This document shows, piece by piece, positions 12,496 through 24,325 of a stretch of 64,000 nt of DNA (positions are counted from its first letter, which is position 1; every line of letters begins with the position of its first letter). The position numbers and the translations under genes were made by a program. The notes under the pieces are model-generated. The model saw only the letters and a list, made by a program, of their open reading frames with translations, was not told the origin of the DNA and searched no databases. This DNA is from Piliocolobus tephrosceles (lineage: Eukaryota; Chordata; Mammalia; Primates; Cercopithecidae): the NCBI RefSeq assembly GCF_002776525.5, contig NC_045438.1, positions 144,128,095 to 144,192,094 of the forward strand. Direction: 5' to 3'.

Positions 12496-12944
12496 TGCTC
12501 TCTGTGTCTTATAGCATCAAGTTAGTGCAGTTGTGTGCATCAAATTTGGTGTCAAAAGACTCGTCCAACACTTATTATAAATATATTCATTCATAGACTG
12601 TCTTAGTTAGATGTCCACATTTTAACCTGTAGTCATGTGAGTTTAGCTTGTGTGTCCCAGGTACCATGTACTTACTCTGAGTAAACAGACAGAATTATAA
12701 AATCATGATGTCACTCTCCTAGTACTCCATCGAAGTGATCCTAAAGGATTATAAAGATGGTTTTGTTGGCAGCAACTGGAGAAGAGGAGTCCGCAGATGA
12801 ATTGATCTATGGTCTCTGCTATTATTTTAAGCCTCCTTTCATGTGGGAGGGTTTGGAGCCCGAGGGAATGACACAAGTCACAAATTTATGGCTCTTACGT
12901 TTTGGTGGTAAAAAATTAACATCACAAATTCTTTCATCAAAAAA

Positions 12945-14035
12945 ATGATTTGAGCACCAGTTTATGTGCCAGACGTTATGTTAGTTGGATTTGTAGTGGT
13001 GAAGAAACCAGACAAGGCAAGCTTTCCTGAAGCTGGCTGTGTAGTGGAGAAGATGGGTCCATGCACAAGCCATCCTAAGTGTGCTGTGTGGGAGGATACA
13101 GGTGGCACAGGCTGCTGGAGGGATGGCCACCATAAGCCAGGGGGAATCCCCTCAGAAGCTTCCTGGAAGAAATGATATATATGTTGTGACCTAAAGGGAA
13201 TGAGTATGTTCACCAGGCAAACAGAAGGAGGAAGAGCATTGCAGGCAAAGGAGATGGCATGAGTGAATGTCTGCAGATGAGAGAGCACAGGGCACATTTG
13301 AGAAACATACATGTGCTGTTTGGCTGAATCATAGGAAGAGGTTGGGATAGAAGGATGGGGATGGAACTATGTGAGAGACAAGGCATGGGAGGTAGAAAAG
13401 TACCAACATCAAGGTTTTTAAAAAGGAATTTATCTTTTTCCTAAGACCAACTGAAAGCTGCTGGGCGTGGTGGCTCACGCCTGTAATCCCAGCACTTTGG
13501 GAGACCGAGGTGGGCGGATCACCTGAGATCAGGAGTTTGAGACCAGCCTGGCCAACATGATGAAACCCTGTCTCTACTAAAAATACAAAAATTAGCTGGG
13601 CATGGTGGTGTGTGCCTGTAATCCCAGCTACTTGGGACACTGAGTCAGGAGAATCACTTGAACCTGGGAGGCAGAGGTTTGCAGCGAGCTGGGATCACAC
13701 CATTGCACTCCAGCCTAGGCAACAGGAGTGAAACTCTGCCTCAAAATCAATCAATCAATCAATAAAACTGAAAGCTATTAAAGGGATTTCATCAGGAAAT
13801 TGACACAATGACTCTTGTTGCTACAGCAAGGTTGGAGGCCAGGCAACCATGTGGTGGAGGTAGATGTGCCACTCATGATGGGAGAGGCTGTGGAGATGGT
13901 TGGAAGGATTAGATTTGAGAAACAGAGCTTAGCGACTGAGTGGATGTGGGGTAATGAAGAAAGATTAGCTGGATGATTTTTGAGTTTCTGACCTGGACTA
14001 CTGGATAGATGGCATTCCCTTTGACGAAGACAGGG
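12945..14035 (+). repeat. Old dispersed sequence, family unassigned (contains duplication copy B)
   Basis: Apart from the Alu at 13460-13765, this stretch reads like a decayed mammalian interspersed element. It opens with GTGCCAGACGTTATG-type text, has GGAGGAAGAGCATTGCAGGC in the middle and TCTGACCTGGACTACTGGAT near the end. I cannot name the family. The part at 13128-13300 is nearly identical to 11824-11993. Confidence 0.55.
13460..13765 (+). mobile_element. AluS (sense) with TCAA tail repeat
   Basis: GCTGGGCGTGGTGGCTCACG to a tail expanded as (TCAA)n. AACTGAAAGCT is the target duplication. It is inserted in the old element at 12945-14035. Confidence 0.96.
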
Positions 14036-14161
14036 GATACAGTTTTTTTGTTTGTTTGTTTTTTTAATGACGGTGATAGGCAGAGATATTTGAAGCATTA
14101 ACTTTTGAATATTGAGCCAGCCTAAATGTTAGAAGATATACAAAACTGGAACTCACTGTGA

Positions 14162-14195
14162 GTATGTGTGCATGCGCACACGTGTGTGTATGTAT
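14162..14195. repeat. Alternating purine/pyrimidine tract, Z-DNA prone
   Basis: 34 bases of strict alternation (GTATGTGTGCATGCGCACAC, then GTGTG and so on). It is a second potential Z-forming tract, about 4 kb from the first. Confidence 0.8.
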
Positions 14196-14204
14196 TTCTT
14201 TGAT

Positions 14205-14335
14205 ATGTGTTTAGTGTTGTTCTAAGAACTTTACAAAGATGATATAATTTAATCCTCTCAACAACCTTATGAAGTAGGGATTGTTATTATTCTGATTTTA
14301 CATGGGAGGAAATTGATGACGAAGACCTGTTTCTC
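14205..14335 (-). mobile_element. MIR
   Basis: TTCTAAGAACTTTACAAAG, TTTAATCCTCTCAACAACCT and TATGAAGTAGGGATTGTTAT are antisense MIR. Confidence 0.75.
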
Positions 14336-14605
14336 AAGAGTTCACAGAGGAGGGACCGTGTGTTCATATATTGTGTGTTAATGCAGAAGGAAGCATTTCC
14401 TGCAGAATTAATACAATTTAATTAAAAGATGATCATTCAGTGTCTTTTTGTGCTTGAAAGAATGTTTCTGGGGGTGAAGGGCTTTGAAATTTTTCATACC
14501 TTGATTTAATGATGATAAGAAGGAGAAAATACATAAGGAAGACTAAAGAATTAGGAAGTGAATCCAGAAAAGGGATAAAATATTCTTTTAATTTCCTTAA
14601 TAGTC

Positions 14606-14904
14606 TTTTTTTTTTTTTTTGAGACAGAGTCTTGCTGTTTGGCCCAGGCCGGAGTACAGTGGCATGATCTCAACTTACTGCAGCTTCCATCTCTCAGGTT
14701 CAAGCGATTCTCCTGCCTCAGCCTCCAGAGCAGCTGGGTTTACAGGCGCATGTTACCATACCCAGCTAATTTTTTTATTTTTTTGGTAGAGATGGAGTTT
14801 CACCATGTTGGCCAGGCTGGTCTTGAACTCCTGACCTCAAGTGATCTGCCCACTTTGGCTTCCCAAAGTGCTGGGATTACAGGTGTAAGCCACTGTGCCC
14901 GGCC
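14606..14904 (-). mobile_element. Alu (antisense)
   Basis: Poly-T, GAGACAGAGTCTTGCTG, ending TGCCCGGCC. Confidence 0.95.
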
Positions 14905-16426
14905 TTTAATGCTCTTCTTTAACAAGTCATCATTAGTCACAAAACGTTGCCTGGAATTATTTTAGTTGTATTCTCAATTGACCTTTTTTTTTTTTTTTTT
15001 TTTTGCCTTTGTGAATATTCCCTATAGGACAGGATATTTATGTTGAGTGTTTCCAACACAGTGCTTGAAAAGGCTTTGTCATATCTGCTTACCAAAAGGC
15101 TCCCATAGGAAACCAGAAATATTTTTACATGGAAATTTACTACAGAGTGTGAAGGGATTAGAGACAGATATATAGAGCTGAGAATCACCGAATGCATTTT
15201 TAAAAAGTTTTTACTGTGCTACTGTCAAAGGGGCATTTGGTTTCTTTAGCTATTTTTTCCAGATGTTTCGAGTAACATTTACCGTTACTAAGGAAAAAAA
15301 GCAACTTGAAGGATTGGAGGAAGATAATAGGGAAGAGCATCATGTGTTGGAGACAAGCTACTTTTCTCCCCAAGATCTCAAGGTATCAGTTCCTTGATCT
15401 CTATAAGCCTCATGTTCCTTATCTAAAAATGTGAAAATAATACTACTATCTTTTAAAAATTAGTGTGAGGATTAGAAATATATAGGTATGTGTTTAGCTC
15501 CTAGCACTGTACCTAATACATATTTAGAATTCAGTAAATGGAAATTATGCCATGTTGTTGCTGGTGTTACAAAGGGCCACATGAATTGAATAGCTCATAA
15601 GTGAAATAAGACCGAGTTTATTTCTGGAAGACTGGGTATTTGGAAAAAAATAACATTAAAAAAAAAAAGAAGGCAAGGATTACTGACATTATATTGGCTG
15701 CTTTATCAGGCTATGACTGAAAGGAGAAATGCAAATGTACATGAAATGTAAATGTAAATGCTTGGTCAGCTGCAAATCCCTCTACAGATGTTCTATGATA
15801 CTTACCATTACTTCTGAAAGAAGTAATCATTGGGTGGATGTTTGATAACTAGTTGAGATCATTATTATATAAATACATGAAAAGGTAAGTATTTCAGCAA
15901 ATAAAGTAGTACATCATATACTTCTATGTGTGACTGGATCTTGGAATTGTTCTTCAAATATTTAGGGTTTGCATAATTTCACAAAGACCGAGATACAGAG
16001 AGAGTAAAAATACACATGTGAATTAGCCAAGACTTTTCCTTGCAATAAGTGGGGAAAAAAGAAGTCTCTGCCTCATTTTAGCAGAAAAAGAATTTTTGAA
16101 AATATGTTAAATATCCTTCAAAATCTCTGATGGAGCTAGAGAACTAAGTTGAGAGAATGAGCAGCCAGAAAATCAAGACAGCCAGAACCCAGATTACACT
16201 ATGTCACAGGACCAAGCCATTAAAGACAGTCCTGACACCACCATTGAACAGCAGAGACATTCAGAATTTTAGACTACTGCCCCCAACTTTTGACAGTGGA
16301 TATTGTAAACATTTCCTCTAGAACCTGGATTTGGTTGCTGTTGATGGCATGGTTGTACCTTCTTTGCTTTGTTGGGCCATCAGTACTGGCATAAAAGCCT
16401 GGGTCGGACTACTGGGCCAAGCTGGG
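14905..16426. other. Intron 2, mostly unique
   Basis: A T20 run at 14983 and a MIR at 15400 are present. Otherwise nothing recognised up to the MaLR LTR. Confidence 0.6.
15400..15542 (+). mobile_element. MIR
   Basis: CTTATCTAAAAATGTGAAAA, GTGTGAGGATTAGAAAT and TAGCACTGTACC follow MIR order. Confidence 0.7.
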
Positions 16427-16785
16427 TGATATGGTTTGGCTCTGTGTCCCCACCCAAATCTCGTTGTAATCTCCATAATCCTCACATGCGGAGGGTGGGA
16501 TCATGTGGGAGGTGATGGGATCATGGAGGCAGTTTCTCCCATGCTGTTCTACTCATAGTGAATAAGTTCTCACAAGATCTAATGGTTTTACAAGGCAGTA
16601 TTCCTTGCTCTTGCTGACTGTCTTCTCCTGAAGAAGGTCGTTGCCTGCTTCCCCTTCTGCCATGATTGTAAGTTTCCTGAGTTCTCCCAGCCATGCAGAG
16701 CTGTGAGTTAATTAAACCTCCTTTGTTTACAAATTACCTAGTTTTGGGTAGTATCTTTATAGCAGTATGCAAATGGACAAATACA
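16427..16785 (+). mobile_element. Solo MaLR LTR (THE1/MST type)
   Basis: It begins TGATATGGTTTGGCTCTGTG and ends GGACAAATACA, the usual ends of THE1/MST LTRs. The body shows CCATGATTGTAAG and TTAATTAAACCTCC. Flanks CTGGG and GTGGG form a likely 5-bp target duplication with one change. No internal region is present. Confidence 0.88.
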
Positions 16786-17767
16786 GTGGGCTTGGCTGCA
16801 ATAGGGTGACAAAGTGAACATCTGGCCTTTTTACCTTCTGTGGGTGGCGGTGGGATCTGCTTCCCTGCCAGACTCATATGGTTGGAATTCTATTCAAATA
16901 GTAAATGCATTCAGATGCTGGAAAGCCGAAATATGACAAATACTTACTATACATCCTTTGATGGTCCAATAACCACATATCTTTTGTTTCTGCCAAAATT
17001 AATGCTGCTAATTCTAATGCTTTTGAAAATACACTCCTCCTCTTCAGAAGGAGGCAACCTAAAATCTCACTAGTTATTGCATCCTATTTCACTTCTCACA
17101 GGGCACATTTGCTTGGTGAATGGCTTTGTGCTCTTTGAAAAGACTTTGAGGAAGATTCAAAGCAGTTATTTGTGATATTATTGTGGGATCCTTCGGCAGA
17201 GTACCAGGCCTTCCCTTCAATATTGGGGGATGCCAGTTCTGGTAATTGACTGTGGAGTTGAGATGACTGATAGTTTACATCAGGTCGCTATTTACATGAT
17301 CTAGGTATGTTTTGTTACACAAATCAAGTAGAGGGTTGTAAAGTCTTTTAATCTTGGGAATCTCACGATTATTTTAGTCACCATTGTAAAATCCATTGAT
17401 TGTGGTTACCATGTTTGCTCTGCTGCCCTCTTGTGCCTGCTGTGCCTGCCTTGTCTCTGGAAAATAAGTGCTGCTTTTCTTCTTTTGCCACGCCAGGATC
17501 CTGATACGTCACTAAAACCAGAAAGCCCATTTCAAATGCAGTATTTTCCACCAGCATGTCTGGTCTAGGGAGAACAACTACTAGAGCACTTTTAGAGTTG
17601 CTGGAGCAACATTCTTCACCAATGTGTTTCTCAAGGCCTTGTTGAAGGGAGTGTGTTTGGGATCTTCACTTGAGTCAAATAGATAGAAGATTAGTGGGTG
17701 GAGTGCTCATGACAAAGCTACTCCACAATATGTTTCCTTTAGTCTTTGGATTCCTTTCTCTAAGTTA
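16786..17767. other. Intron 2, no recognised feature
   Basis: Unique sequence between the MaLR LTR and MER20. The 77-codon ORF at 16840 has no recognisable motif. Confidence 0.65.
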
Positions 17768-17955
17768 CCTGTTTACTGTAAACAGATAGTAAATATCTTA
17801 GGCTTTGCAGGCCATATAGTCACTGTGGTAACAACTCAACTCTGCTGTGGAAGCATGAGAGCAGCTATTGATGATTTGTGAGTGAATGGGTGTGGCTGTT
17901 GTCTAATAAAACTTTATTGGAAATCAGAAGTAGGTCGTAATTTGCGAACCTCTGC
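17768..17955 (+). mobile_element. MER20 (hAT-Charlie remnant)
   Basis: MER20 landmarks are AGATAGTAAATATCTTAGGC, TTTGCAGGCCATA, CTCAACTCTGC and AATAAAACTTTATTGG, ending near GCGAACCTCTGCTC. Some MER20 copies act as hormone-responsive elements in endometrium; nothing shows that here. Confidence 0.87.
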
Positions 17956-18184
17956 TCTGAGTTACCTTGAAGAAAATTTGGTATCCTAACCTTGTTTAAT
18001 GAGGGCCACCACAAGTCCTGGTTTTCATCAGCTAGCTAAGCAAAAATTCAGAGCTATCCAAGATAAAATATTGTGTCCAGCATTTCCAGTAAGTATACCC
18101 ATGATAAAAGAACAATACCTTTGTCTTTTTTTTTGTTTGATAATGATACTTTGTCCAATGTTAGTTCCAGCTAGTTTCCAGTGA

Positions 18185-18335
18185 AGGCACTATCAGGGAC
18201 TATGGAATTATTTAAAAACAAATTCCACTAATCATGCTTCAGAATTACTGTACTCCAATTAGCAATAACTACAAACTAGGAGTTGGTTTTGTTTGCAAGG
18301 GCTGTCTTCCCTGTTCTATCCTTGACTTTCCTCCT
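18185..18335 (+). repeat. Unassigned repeat, copy 1 (inverted partner at 22.5 kb)
   Basis: It contains CAGAATTACTGTACTCCAAT, TAGCAATAAC and TTTTGTTTGCAAGGGCTGTC. The reverse complement of 22470-22610 shares this order of blocks. I do not recognise the family. Confidence 0.7.
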
Positions 18336-18439
18336 ATGTTCCTTCTTCTCTCTTCACTTTCCACTATCCACTGCAGTTTTAAGAGTCATGAACTTTCCTT
18401 ATTCTCACTGCTTAATTAATCATACCCTTCAGTTATAAC

Positions 18440-18720
18440 TCCTGTTTCTGAAATTCACCCACTTCTCTCCACTTCTACCACCTCTACCATCATAACCCAA
18501 GCTACTGTACACCTTGCCTGATTTGCCTCAATAGTTTCCTACTCTGTCTCTTTGCACCCATTCTGCTTTTGCATCCTGCTTTATATTTTATTTCATCCGG
18601 AATATGGAAACACTAATCTGATCCTGTTACCATTGAGTTTAAAACTCATCAGTGACTTTCCATTACTCTTAGCATAAAGACAAATGCCTTAAACTCAACC
18701 TGCAAGACTTTACATCAATC
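18440..18720 (+). mobile_element. L2 fragment
   Basis: CTACTGTACACCTTGCCTGA, CTGATCCTGTTACC and AAACTCATCAGTGACTTTCC are L2 landmarks in order. It is followed by non-L2 sequence and then more L2. Confidence 0.7.
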
Positions 18721-19019
18721 TTTTTTAGACTTCAGGTCATGAACCTTCAGTACGTTGAAAATCAGTTTAGGTAGTTGCAACAAATGTATACAAGTGTAAA
18801 ACAGAAGATATCAGACTGCACTAGAGATAGCAAAGATAAGTACTGTTTTGTGAAACTGTGATTTTGGTTGCATGTGTGTGTGAATTGGATTGCAACATAA
18901 GACGTGTTTCTTTCTTTGAGTTCTGGTCAATAGAAGTCTGAAAGATACTGCCCTGTGTGTTCTGGGGTCTTCATACCTTTCAGGATCCACACTTCTAACA
19001 TTTCCTTTTGCTCTCTTTT

Positions 19020-19140
19020 CTCTGACCTTGTCACTGTCTTTCAAGAAGTGGAGTCTGTTGTTTTTCTCTGGGAACCTGGATAGGACTTTGGACTACTTGG
19101 AAGAATAAAATGCAATGGAAGGGACACAGCATGACTTCTG
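19020..19140 (+). mobile_element. MLT1-like LTR fragment, sense
   Basis: It contains GAACCTGGATAGGACTTTGG, ACTACTTGGAAG and AATAAAATGCAATGG. It is the inverted counterpart of 20040-20140, explained by two MaLR LTRs in opposite orientation. It sits between two L2 fragments. Confidence 0.6.
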
Positions 19141-19149
19141 GCCTTTCTT

Positions 19150-19545
19150 CTGTCCGCAGCGTACCTGTGCTACCTCTTATCTCGGGACCTTTGCACATGG
19201 CTATTCTCTTGAGTTGGGAACATTCCCCCTCATTCTTCTTTTTGCCTTTTTTGCTCATATTTACCCCAGTTCCAGTCATTTCCTCAGGGAAGTCTTGTCT
19301 GATTTTCCTAACTAGACCAGTCCCCCATTATTGATATACATCAGGCCTTTCTCCTTTGCAGCACTTGTTACAGCTGAATTTTACCTTTGGGGGGTTGCGT
19401 AGTTGAAGTCCAACTCTCCTCCTAGATTGTGAACTCCAACAGGTCAGGTACCATGCCTGTTTATACTCATTTTTGTATCAGCCCGGCATCAAACACAGTG
19501 TCTTGTGCACAGAAATATATGTGTGTGTGTGTTTGTGTATTTAAT
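19150..19545 (+). mobile_element. L2 fragment, 3' continuation
   Basis: GGACCTTTGCACATGGCTAT, AGGGAAGTCTTGTCTGATTT and AGATTGTGAACTCCAACAGG follow L2 order. It probably forms one element with 18440-18720, split by the intervening 400 bp. Confidence 0.72.
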
Positions 19546-19671
19546 GAACAGTAATCATGCTGTTTTCCTGATATATGAAAATGGCTGTAATGAGTTTTTG
19601 CTTTAAATACTATACTGTTCCTTTATGTTTTAAATAGTTTAGTTTTTTTTTTTTTTTTTTTAAAAACAAAC

Positions 19672-20150
19672 TGTTCCAGTTATTAAGGCTACATAATAAA
19701 TCACCCCAAAACTTAGTAGCCTAAAACTATCACTTATTTTGTGCCTGGATTCCTGTGCGTCAGGAATTCAGGGAGGGTGCAGCAGAGATGGCTTTTCTTT
19801 GCTTCACAGAGTCTGGAGCCTTAGTTGGAGATCTAAAAGCTGCAGGCTGGAATCATCTGAGGGCTGTTACACACACATGAGTGGTGACTAATGTTGGCTG
19901 TCATTGGACCCTGGTTCCTCCTCCTCACCTGCCTTTTCCATGTGGTCTCTTCTTGTGGGCTAGATTTTCCTTCCTTACAGAATGGTGGAGGAGTTCTAAG
20001 CTGGGAGCAGGAAAAAAGAGGGAGAGAGCGAGGAAAAGATGCTTGGACATCACACAGCATCACTCCTATTGCATTCTATTTTTCCAGGCAGTCCGAAGTC
20101 CTATCCAGGTTTTCAGGGAGGGGAAATAGATTCCATCTCTTGATGGGAAG
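19672..20150 (-). mobile_element. MLT1-type MaLR LTR, antisense
   Basis: ATAAATCACCCCAAAACTTA near the left end is the reverse complement of the conserved MLT1 3' end. The right part (about 20040-20135) matches the MLT1 5' region. It is heavily diverged and its left boundary follows an 18-T run. Confidence 0.72.
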
Positions 20151-20904
20151 TGGCAAGATTATCAAAAAGAATGTGAGCCAGCAATATTGCTGTGGCCATT
20201 TTTGGAAAATACAGTCTCCCACGCTGGGAATGTATTTCAATTACAATTCATTTAGATGTGTAGTTACTGCATGCCTTTAGATGTCAGTATATTTGATGGT
20301 TACTTTGTGAATTTCACACAGGGTCTCTTCCTTTCTAAATCTCTTATTTTTTAGCCTCCTGAAATGAAGAACTGATTTTTCACCTAATTGCTTTCAGAAT
20401 TAAATACACTAAAAAAATAGTTGTGCAAAATGTTTATTCCAATCTATAAATAATTTCTCCTTCTTGGTTTTCTGGTTGCTGAGGAAGCAACACTTTCTTT
20501 TGGAAATTTTTTCCTGTGGCAGATTACCAATATTGGAAAAAGAATATGAAGAAGCCACTTAGTTTGCTCTCCTGAAATATAATCTGTCATCAGAATTGAG
20601 TAGCAATATATTATTACATGTACAATTTAGTCTGATAAATCTGTATACTCACATGCAAGTAATCTAAAAGAAGTTACTTTATATAACTACAAAAAATACT
20701 TAAAAAACATTTAGATATTTCTGAATATATCCAAATGTTTCTGATGAGATTAAAATATATATTTAGATACCATAAAGGTGAATTCTGAATATAATTATTC
20801 AATATCTTTTGTGCTTTAGTAATCATATCAAATAAAGGATTAGATTTTAAAATGTTACTGTTTTATATATAATATACCATCCATTCTAGTCCATATCTTC
20901 TATT
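20151..20904. other. Intron 2, AT-rich unique sequence
   Basis: Very AT-rich. No repeat or gene was recognised. Confidence 0.65.
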
Positions 20905-21052
20905 CCTGTCCTAGCTACTCAGGAGGCAAAGGGAGGAAGATCACTTAAGGCCGAGAGATCAAGGTTGCAGTGAGCTGTGATTGTGCCACTGAACTCCAGC
21001 CTGGGTGACAGAGCAAGACTCTGTCTCTGAATTAAGAAAAAAAAAAAAAAGG
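20905..21052 (+). mobile_element. Alu right-arm fragment (sense)
   Basis: Starts at TCCTAGCTACTCAGGAGGC and runs to an A-rich tail. The left monomer is absent. Confidence 0.9.
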
Positions 21053-21079
21053 TATATATAGACAACTTAAGAAACTTCA

Positions 21080-21380
21080 GGCCGAGCGCAGTGGCTCACG
21101 CCTGTAATCCCAGCACTTTGGGAGGATGAGGCGGGCAGATCACAAGCTCAGGAGATCGAGACCATCTTGGCTAACACGGTGAAACCCCATCTCTACTGAA
21201 AATATAAAAATTAGCCAGGCATGGTGGCGGGCACCTGTAGTCCGGGCTACTCGGGAGGCTGAGGCAGGAGAATGGTGTGAACCTGGGAGGCGGAGCTTGC
21301 AGTGAGCTGAAATCATGCCACTGCATTCCATTCTGGGCAACACAGTGAGACTCTGTCTCAAAATAAATAAATAAATAAAA
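21080..21380 (+). mobile_element. AluY-like (sense)
   Basis: GGCCGAGCGCAGTGGCTCAC to a (AAAT)n tail. AGGAGATCGAGACCATCTTG fits AluY. Confidence 0.96.
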
Positions 21381-22299
21381 TCAAACTAAGAATTAATTTT
21401 GATTTATTAACACTGTATAAGCAATGGCTCGATGCACTTTAAAGGGTTGAGTGGAGAGAGCTATGGGAATTATGTGTTGTTACCAGAGGGAATTCTCTTC
21501 CCATCTTCTAGTTAGATAGGAAAGATTTTATAGAAGGGGTGAGAGTTCATTAGCTGTTTGAGTAAAAGAAGGAAGATATCAGGAAGAGCTGGAAACAAAA
21601 GAAAGCAAATATTTATCTTTATCCTCCTGGAAGGAACAGGGAAGAAGCATTCATTTTTTTGCATTCCTTTTATTTCAGTATTCCTTTTCTCCTCACATAT
21701 GGTAGTTTTACAGTAAATATCCCAGTAGTTTTTTATTATAATTCATCTATAAATGATAAAAATGCCTAGTTTCTAAAACTGCAATTTAAGCCTTTTTGGC
21801 ACTACTCTGCTGGGTAAGGGTTCATCACAGTATTGACAAATATGATTAAACCCCAGCCTACCTAGCCTTCTCTTATTCAGATAGAATAATTTCAGTTTCA
21901 AACATCATTCCTTCTGGATCCTGTTTCTCCGTCCCTCAGTTGCTATGGCTGCCCACTCTTTCCAAGTTCTCTGTGTCCCCCTTGAGCTGTGGGATCTGTG
22001 TGCACACACTAATCTTGAAAGAGATGAAAAGGTGTTGAATGGCAAAGATAGCCTGCCTTGCACACTAGCAAAGCAAATTTACAAGAGAAAAATTCTCTCA
22101 AGTGTTCTTCGTGGTGGTCCATTTTAAAAGGTTTTCTGATAGTTTTAGAGGCCAAATTCCTTCTCCTTTTGAAGCTAGACAAAATGACTTTTTAGAGCAA
22201 GATTGCCCAATATGTTTGTACAATGTGACCTGACCCTTTACTTTGATTTTTTATTGTACTCCCCTGGGTGTGAAGATTGAAATTTATCTTTTGATACCT
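21381..22299. other. Intron 2, no recognised feature
   Basis: Unique intronic sequence. Nothing was identified. Confidence 0.65.
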
Positions 22300-22610
22300 A
22301 TGGCAGGTTTTAGAATCTTTGAAACAGGACGTGTGGAAGTTACATTCAGCCCGGGGTTGTTTGGTAGTTGGTAACCTGGAAACGTAATTGCCACAACAAG
22401 CCATCAAAACAGTTATTCTTCTGAGTGCTCATAATGAAAGTAATACCAAGAGGGATCAGCCAGGAACTGACTAGACAGCCCTTGCAAACAAAACTGATGG
22501 CTACGTTTTGGTTATTGCTAATTGGGGTACAGTAATTCTGACACATATTTAGTTGAATTTAAAAAATAATAATAATTCCACAGTCATCCCTGGTAATGGG
22601 TTCACTGAAG
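22300..22610 (-). repeat. Unassigned repeat, copy 2
   Basis: On the - strand, 22470-22610 repeats the blocks of 18185-18335, including GGAATTATT, CAGAATTACTGTACCCCAAT and TTTGTTTGCAAGGGCTGTC. The region 22300-22470 probably belongs to the same element, but no partner for it was found at 18 kb. Confidence 0.65.
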
Positions 22611-23574
22611 ACTTTAGTTGGGACCAACACTGGATGGAGTATCATTCTTTTTTCATTTGAGGGGTAAAGTAGCTAATTTTTTCTCTGTATCCAAGGAAGT
22701 GTAAGAGACTTGCTTTCTTAAATAAATGTGTTTTTCCTCTAGTATTTCATATTATGCAAGTATTACAATTAAATGGAAAGGAACACAGTGTGGACATTTG
22801 AACACAAACAAGCTTCTCCCTGCCTACCCCCTCTTTTATTCATTCATGTCTTCATTTTGGTATTATAAAAATAGATGCTGGTAGAATAGAAGATAGTGCA
22901 GGAAAGAATGTTTCATGTGGGGTGGATTTTGTGTCATCTCACGGATTGCTTGACTTATTTGTATTGAAGTAGCTAAGGCACAAAGCAAGCGAGGCCTCTT
23001 GTTGCAAAACTTAGATGAATCATGGAAATGGGTGGCTTGGTTCTAACTCCAGTTCCCCATTCTCTTTGAAACATTGGATGGCTAATGTTAAGTTGTTACC
23101 CAAGTTGTCTATCTGCATTGTATCTTAAGTTTCAAGTTATTACCATTCTTTCTTACCTTACCGTTATAATTTTGGGATTGCAGGGTGAAAATGAGGAGTT
23201 GAAATGAGATAGGAATGCAATGGTATATTTTTCAACTACTCTTTCAATAAACCTAAGTTGAAGAGAGAGATTTAATTCAGCTTGTTTTTCTTCTTAATAT
23301 TGATACTTATATGCTCAGGAAAACAAATGATAAAGGCTTTCCAGGAAGTCTAGCTTCTGTGCAAAGGGAATGAGGGTTAATATTCTCCTTCAGTTGTGGG
23401 TTTTTTTTGTGCATATCTCCTTGATTACATTTACTGCCTACATTTTGGGTGATTAAGCTTATTTAGCCTGAATCATCTCGCCAAACTTTCATTTATGTGC
23501 TTCCAACAGTAGGGAGGGTTCATCATTTTTTACCTAAATGCTTCTGTTTTGCATTGTTTATCACTGAGAGATGG

Positions 23575-23735
23575 CATGGCATGGTGGAAAAGACGTGAAT
23601 TTTGGAACCAAATAGCCTTAAGTTTAAATCTTGATTCTGGGACCTACAATATAATTTCCTCTGTGAAAACTGGAAAAAAACTAATGTTTATCTTAGAGCT
23701 GTGATTATCAAGAAGTATTAAATAAATATCTATCA
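23575..23735 (+). mobile_element. MIR
   Basis: GGCATGGTGGAAAAGACGTG, AAGTTTAAATCTTGATTCTG and CTTAGAGCTGTGATTATCA match the MIR layout. Confidence 0.65.
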
Positions 23736-24159
23736 TGTATCAGATACACGATGTTGATGAAAAATGAGAACTATGTGGCTCCTGCTTTCCAGGGAAGAGC
23801 TTGTTGTCCAGCAAACGTAGATATGCGTACAAATAACTGTAGTAATATGTAGTAATTGCTCCACGGTGTCTAAGCCCAATGTTGATAAGCATTTCAAGGG
23901 GCATGCAATTAATATTGCATGATAAGGGAATCAAGGAAAGGACACTTCAGAGAGGAGATGGTTTTTGAAAAATCAGTAGTTCAGTGGACATTAAAGGTGG
24001 GTTAAAAGGCCAGGAGTAGGGACATAGAAGCATAAAATTTAGCAGCTATGTTGGCTACAGTTTGATCAGTATACCTCTGGGGCATGATTGGTCATGGGCC
24101 TGGGTTTGGCCCTCAAACTTGGCAGAAAGGGGCTCTGGCTATAACAAGTCCCCAAAGCA

Positions 24160-24325
24160 GTGATTCTCAACTCTTGGGACATTTGAACTATACAAACTCC
24201 CCTGTGCCCTAAGATATTCAGATACAAGTTATGGCCTGAGTTAGTTGACCTTATAAGCCCTGCATATTCGGATACCTAAAGCACAGCCAGTCTGATATTC
24301 CTTATAGAGTACTTTACAGAAATCT
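24160..24325 (+). mobile_element. Possible MER5-like hAT remnant
   Basis: CAGTGATTCTCAACTCTTGG resembles the MER5 terminus. The remainder is too diverged to be sure. Confidence 0.35.

Noticed and set aside
12962..13312. 116-codon ORF on the - strand
   Set aside because: Lies in an old dispersed repeat and overlaps the duplicated segment; no conserved motif.
19020..20150. Inverted similarity between 19.05 and 20.1 kb as a possible functional hairpin
   Set aside because: Both arms look like MLT1-type LTR sequence in opposite orientation, so the symmetry is explained by two independent insertions.
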